Part shown: positions 1 to 6,000 of the stretch, piece after piece | Layout of the letters: every line of letters begins with the position of its first letter | Numbering within the stretch: the first letter of the stretch is position 1 | Origin: Planctomycetaceae bacterium | GTDB taxonomy: Bacteria; Planctomycetota; Planctomycetia; Pirellulales; Pirellulaceae | Assembly: GCA_002685655.1 (NCBI GenBank) | Contig: NYXM01000061.1 | Coordinates: 1 to 7,580 of the forward strand | Direction of reading: 5' to 3' | Length of the DNA stretch: 7,580 nucleotides | The notes under the pieces: model-generated | The model's database searches: none | Seen by the model: only the letters and a program-made list of their open reading frames with translations | What the model was told of the DNA's origin: nothing | Made by a program: the position numbers and the translations under genes

Positions 1-3000
1 CATCGAGTTTGCCCAGTCCAAAACGTCCCCCGCCGCCGCCAAATCCACCACCGCCGGATTGGCCGGCCTGTGGCCCTGCGCCGGATTGACCAGGGACTTG
101 GGCGCCGCCTTCTCCCGCACGACCGCTTTCCGATCGATCTTCGGCGGCATTCGGCTGCACGGTTTGCAACCGAATCTGATCGTCGAGCTGTGATTGGTAG
201 CGCTGGATCTGTTCGCCTACCTCATTACTTCGCCTCCGCAACGAATCCACCGCTTGCTTGCTCTCTTGATTCTTCTGGAATCGACGAAACTGTTGCTGTG
301 TTTGTTGGCTGGCTTCCGCTTTCTTGTCGCCCTGCCCGCTCGGCTTCTTAGCCGAATCCTTGCTCAGGCCATCGCTGATGCGGTCAAGTTGCCGGCCGCC
401 CTTTTCCGGTTGCTGTGTTCCCAATTTATTTGAATCCAGCCAGGCTGAGTTGAACGTCGCATTGCCAGCGGCTGGTTTCGACTGCAACGTCACATCTGGT
501 ACGAAGAAATTGGACCCCAGGTTGTTGACGATATTTGTCGACTTGCCAGCTTTCTGAGAGTCATAGGCGAAGAGTAAACGGTCACGGTTATCGGGCGCGA
601 CATTGGCTTGCAGTTCTTTCTCTTGCGACTCCAACTGTCGATTGGCTTCCGCCAGCACAGCGCCGTTATTGCGAAGTTCCAACTGAAACTGCTCGTTGGT
701 CGAATAGCTCTTGTACGAATCTTGGTAATCGTGCAAAGCCAGGCCGAGTTGCTTGAGGTTACTGGCAGCCCGCATACTGGAAAACACACCGCCCCTTCCG
801 CTCATCACTTGCCGTAATTGTTCAATCTGTCGGTTTCGGTAGGCAAGAAATCCAGCCGCCAAGTCACCTTCGTCGTCCACGCGTGTCATCGTGCCGTCGA
901 ATCTGAAGAATCGATGCGTCTCCGGCAGGTGCAATCGCACATGGCTACGCTCGGCATTGATCCGCTTTGTCGTCACCAACGGAAACTCGACGCGTCGGAA
1001 GGCAGAAAACGCTCCCAACTGACCGCCGTATTTGATTTCAACCAAATAGTCCAAGTCGCCCGCGGCGGTCTTGATCAACGGGATCCGTAACAGCCGGTCG
1101 TTGATTGCGCCGCCGACGGCCGTAACGACCGTTGGCTTGACGGGTCCGCCTGCGACCCGGACGGTCCACAGTTGACCACGTTCGGGCAATTCAATTTCCA
1201 AGTACTGCTCGGTCTTGTTGTCGACACGATATTCCTGCAAGGCACGATAGGTACCGCTGCCATCGACGACGACGGTGGCCTGGGCAAGCCGGATCGCGGC
1301 CCCGGCAGTGTCTACGACTTTGCGGCGTTTGGTCACCAGCGCGAGCCGGGGTTGAGCATCCTCGGTAATCACAAAGGCCTGTGTGATCTTGTTGTCGAGC
1401 ACCTGCGCGAGCGTCGCCCAGTTGGCTTGATCACGACGAATCGCCTCCATCCCAACCACTTCGGAGACGACAACCTCATCGCGCCCGGCATTCTCCAACA
1501 CGACATACCGTTTTGAATTTAGGCCGGTTTCCACAACAGGAATCGGCACTTCGTGTTGCCCACTCGTAAGCGCCACATCGTTTTGCACCACCACAATCAG
1601 CTCGCCCATCTTGTCGTCTTGAAGCTCCAGCTTAACCTGGACAGATGTGGGGTCGTCTGCGACATCCTGGACTGTCTTTTGTCTAAGCATCGGCACCGTA
1701 AACTGTGCGTCGCGCATTCGCACCGGCAAGCGAAACAGGATTTCACGAATACCTGCCTTTTCAATTTTGAAACGCAATAAGACCGTTTCTTCGATCTCAC
1801 GCGTGGTAACTCTGACGTTTGAGATCGTCGACGATTCGACGTCCGGCGTAACCAAGGCCGTTTGCAATGTGGCGTCGTATTCACGCGTGCGATAGAACAC
1901 CGCTCGATCGGCGTGCGTTCGTTGTTCCGAGTTCAGCCACCCCACGACGCGCGACAATGGAACTTCTTGGCAATTCATAAGCGCCGTGAGGGTGACTCGG
2001 TATGCTGGATCTGCCTGAATCGCAAGATATCCTTCCTGTTCGCCGACGTCCAAGACGTCGAACTTGGGCAGTGCCACATCCGCGGCATCGGCCGCGCGTG
2101 TCACATGCCCACCGATCAAGACCGAAAACGGTGCCCGCTGCCCCTCGGCCAGATATACCGTGAGCAACTGACGACCAGCTTCCGTGGTCGTGGACCGCAG
2201 ATACACACCAGGTGCGTCGACTTTGTCGAGGTCAAAACCGAGCGGCAGAAATACGCGGACTCGATGCACTGGCCGTTGCTTGACATTGATCGTAACTTTG
2301 CATTCATAACTGGTTTCTCGAGCCCCGATCCGCAGCAACGTCTGCAAGGCAGCACTGGTCTGCTCTATCAGAGGTGTCGTCTCTGGATCCGCCAAGGGGG
2401 CGGCCGACAAGGTAACGGTGTATGGCGTCGTGACGAAGCGAAAGTCCTGGTACGCGCGAATCCCCAAAGGACTTTCTTCTTGTACCGCCGCAATCACGGC
2501 CTGGCTGTCCTTGGTTGGATCGGTCCGGCTGACACCGATGGTGTTCTCAGTATCAACATTCAGCAGTGGACTGCGGCGGATTGCCAAGTGCCCCTGGTGC
2601 AGGACGGCGTCGGGCACGGAAACGACCGGCACATCGAACTCGGCCAAATCACCCTGCCCCACCGTCTGGCGTCGCGAAAGAAATAGCGTCAGCGTTTCGC
2701 TACCCGTGGTCGCCTTTAGTAACGTGACGTCCAGCTGTTGGGTGTCGTCCAACGGTTTGCTGGTCCAGCCTCGGGCGTTGTCACCCGTCACTTTCTCGAC
2801 GAGGTAGTCCGTCGGTAATTGCATCGTGAATGTCTCGCGCTGCGTGCGAAACTGCAGGTTCATCTGCCACGCCATCCGCAGACCATCTTCTTGAATATCG
2901 AACACCGCGGCTGAACGGACGGTCAAGCTTTGGTCGACCTCGCCCGCGCCTACCTTGGGGCGCCATTGCAGTTGCACGACGCCTTGGGCATTCATGGCCG

Positions 3001-6000
3001 TACTGATTTGCTCGCCGTCACGTACCGTTTCGAAGCTGCTGCGATCGGCAACGTCGGACAACCGCACTTCGGTCTGCGCCGCGGGGACCGTCAATTCAAG
3101 CCTGGTCGAAGGGGCGACTGGTATCACTCCACTAACCTGCCGCCACCCACCACTCCTATCCAATCGCAGACGAACGGAAACCTCCAGGCGGTGCCTACCC
3201 TTTCCCTGGGCGTGCACTATGACAAATGACTCCGCGGCCGCGGGTGCAGCGCGCTGCTGCTTTGCTTGGGCCGGCGCGTTGGCGGTCGCCGGGTTGGTCG
3301 TGACAACTTGAATGCGAGCTGTCTCACCGTCTAGCGTAGCGCGAGCTAAAACGGCCTTCTGCAGCGGTAACGGAATCGCGACGGGCTCGTCGACAAACAG
3401 GTCAACGTCGATATGTCCGTCGATCGTCAACTGATCGTCGTCCTGGAGAACGGCCGTATACTGTCCACCCGCTAGAGCGAAAGAAGCGGGTGGCGTCTGT
3501 TGATTGATCGGCTGGTTGGGAAAAGCGAGGTTCCACAGACGCGCGTACTGGTCAAATGGCACCAGCACGCGTTCCGCTTTCTTGAGACCGTCAACGTCCT
3601 CGGCATCGTACGGGATGATCACAGCATCGGCGGGAAGTTCTATTGGTGGCGCTGGATTCAACAGATCGGCCAGACCCTCAGACGTGAGCGGTGTCGCAGG
3701 GGGAAGCGCGGGCTGTGCCAAAGCGCCGGGGACGATCGTCAGGAAGAGCAACAGGGACGCTACGGTCGTAGTCGTCGCACCACTGGAATTACCTGTCGTC
3801 TCACCCGACGACGTGCGGCGGCGTGGCAGGCGCAGCGCTCGTGCGGTTCGCACAACCGACTGCAGGATGTGGACGAGCAGATAGTAGGCAGCCACCAGGC
3901 ACGCGGCATAAAAGGCGCCATCGAACATCGCACCAAGGTCCAAGTCGCCAACCCAACCGAACACCAAAGGGAGAATCAAAGCGATCAAGACAACTTCTAG
4001 CAGGAAGTGAACCTTGCGCTTGGTACTTTGGCCGGTGAGCCCAACGCCGATTAGCCCGACAAGCAATGCCAGGCCGAAGCCAAGAAAGTCAAGTCGATGC
4101 CCGTCGACCAACGTGGCGCGCAAGACCGGCGAGGCCCCCATACTCTGAAAATTCACTCGCCGACCGCGCTCGTGCAACTCGATTTGCAGGCTGCGGACTC
4201 CTTCCAGCGCCCAATACTCCCCACGTGCCGATGGCCCTTTGGGGTCAGCGACTTGATCGGCTTTTTCGATTGCCGACTGAAGCTGCTGGCTTTCCGCTGG
4301 AACCAGCGCCGGAGATGCGGTTGGTTCGTCAGCCTGGGGCATCTCTGCAAACAGATCAGCGGCGGTAGCCGGGTCGGCGGGTGACACGGGCGCCGACCTA
4401 TCCATCGGTGCACTCTCTTCGCCCGCGCTTTCCATTTCCTCATCCGCCTCGGCACCTTCGGGAGCTGGCGAATGTAGAATGGAATCACTTAGCGAAAAGG
4501 CACTATCGATGCGTGACTGCGGAACGTAGGCCCGGCTCATGATCATTGGGCTACCGACCATGCCTCCGGAGAGTTTCCAAAGTGTTGCGGCGACAACCGC
4601 CAACGGAGACGTTCGACGTGGTGTCGTGGTTCGAAATACGGAACCACCTGTCCGAAGAATGCGGTGCCCATCGGGCAATACAAGGTCCCAGGTGAGATCC
4701 GCCACGGGCACTTCGTACTTGGCATCCTCGTCTTTCCTGCGAATGAACAATCGGGGTGCCAACACTTCGATGTCACCCATCAGCGAAAAACCCTCGATGG
4801 GCGATTCATAAACCAACTGAAGGTCACGAATTCCCTGATCCAACTTCGGCGGGAGACTCAGCAGCAGGCTGTCACCATCGCGTTGTGGTGTCGAGGGAAC
4901 TCCGTCCAACGTCGCCGACCACAGCTGCGTTTGTTCTGGATCCGGCAGGTCGATCTGCAAATAAGTCGCTTTGGTACGCAAGTGGTAGCGTGCGACCGTC
5001 TGGCTGCGGCCGCTACTGGAAACCAGCGTCACGAATTCCACGCGTTGCACGATCGCTGCCGGCAAACCGTAAGCGGCTCGACGAAATACATCGACGGATA
5101 CCTGTGGCACAGCGCCAACAAATCCGTAGGCGCCGAGCAGTCGCCGACCCACTTGGTAATCAGCATTGACTAGTTCGCCGACATCGATCTTTCGGCCAAC
5201 AGTCTCAAGCTTGATGTCAAACTCCGCATTGCCTTCCACGGCGACCATGGCGGTCTGATAGGCCACGTCGCGCGCTTGGACGATCGGGAGTTCCCAGTCT
5301 TTCGGTTCATCGTCGCTGAGCCGTTGAGAAAAGTCGATTGCCAGCCTCAGCTGACCTGTTTGACCCTCGGCCAGCAAGACCGTCCACTGCCGCTGGTCGT
5401 CAACGACCTCGCTATTGTATTCCTTCACGCGGGCGCCATCCAAGCCGCGGACGGACAACGCCGTTGGCGTGTCGGCGGGCAGGCTGAACGCAAGTTGCCG
5501 GATTCTTGCATGGCGAATGTCAAAGATGACTTCGTAATGCGCCGAGAGTCCATCCGGTTCGATTCGTAGAAAGGAAAATGTGCGGGCGGTCAATCGTGGC
5601 TTCCCGCGTTCCACTCCGATGGTGGCTGCGTAAGGCTGTGCGAAATACTGATAGGCCAGACTGGTGGGAGACGCATCCAACCCAAAGGCGGCTCTTTCTG
5701 CTTCGTCCAGGGGAACCAACTGGTCGATTTCCAGCTGGCGCGCGACTAGGTCGTCTGCCGTCTGTACAGCAATCGCTCCACTGTCACGTGCGGCGCCCAT
5801 AACGGAGAAGACTGGGAATTCGACTTCTCTTTCTGACCAATCATCCAGCCACCCAGCGGGCGTTGAACTCGCATCGAATAAGAGATCAAACCGCTGGCCA
5901 AGAGGCACGCCGTAGGGCAACCGAACACGCATCCGCGTGTCGCCATTGGGCAGAAGAAAACTCTCACGAGGCAATTCGGCTCCTTCCTGCGACTTGATTT

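Larger units (their letters stand above)
887..3622 (-). repeat. Paralogous half 2 (residues about 1260-2171)
   Basis: This is the second copy of the exported region, collinear with half 1. It begins after the internal signal-like segment with a short Pro/Ala-rich stretch (1227-1256), then the V-P-[FY] element, then beta-rich sequence. The recurring strand motif ends at Pro1529, 1719, 1892 and 2072, close to the spacing in half 1. A low-complexity insertion rich in Ala, Gln and Pro (about 1367-1389, just before GKGRHRL) is absent at the matching place in half 1 and accounts for part of the changing offset. The only two Cys of the exported regions, 1700 and 1810, are here and could pair. Half 2 is followed by a DUF1559-like stretch that half 1 lacks. 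Confidence 0.85.

Noticed and set aside
26..55. GCC/ACC-rich tract as a DNA repeat or unstable triplet array
   Set aside because: It is simply the coding sequence for Gly runs in the linker (residues 2449-2458), with mixed Gly codons and a Phe in the middle.
1862..2686. Plus-strand open frame of 274 codons
   Set aside because: It lies wholly antisense to half 2. Its translation is rich in Arg, His, Gln and Cys with no domain pattern, as expected for the reverse of a real beta-rich gene.
3232..3243. Perfect 12-base palindrome CCGCGGCCGCGG
   Set aside because: It encodes an Ala run of the low-complexity insertion in half 2 using GC-rich Ala codons; no operator or terminator context, and it lies deep within a coding region.
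3719..3950. Possibility that half 2 is a separate gene with its own start near the internal signal-like segment
   Set aside because: The frame is open throughout the junction, no ATG lies close upstream (nearest is Met1158 between helices 2 and 3), and I saw no ribosome binding site. A sequencing error removing a stop cannot be fully excluded, but the loop charges fit one continuous membrane protein.
4562..4622. Hydrophobic patch LAVVAATLW (residues 933-941) as a membrane helix
   Set aside because: It is only about nine residues before a Lys, too short to span the membrane, and an extra crossing would contradict the charge-based topology.
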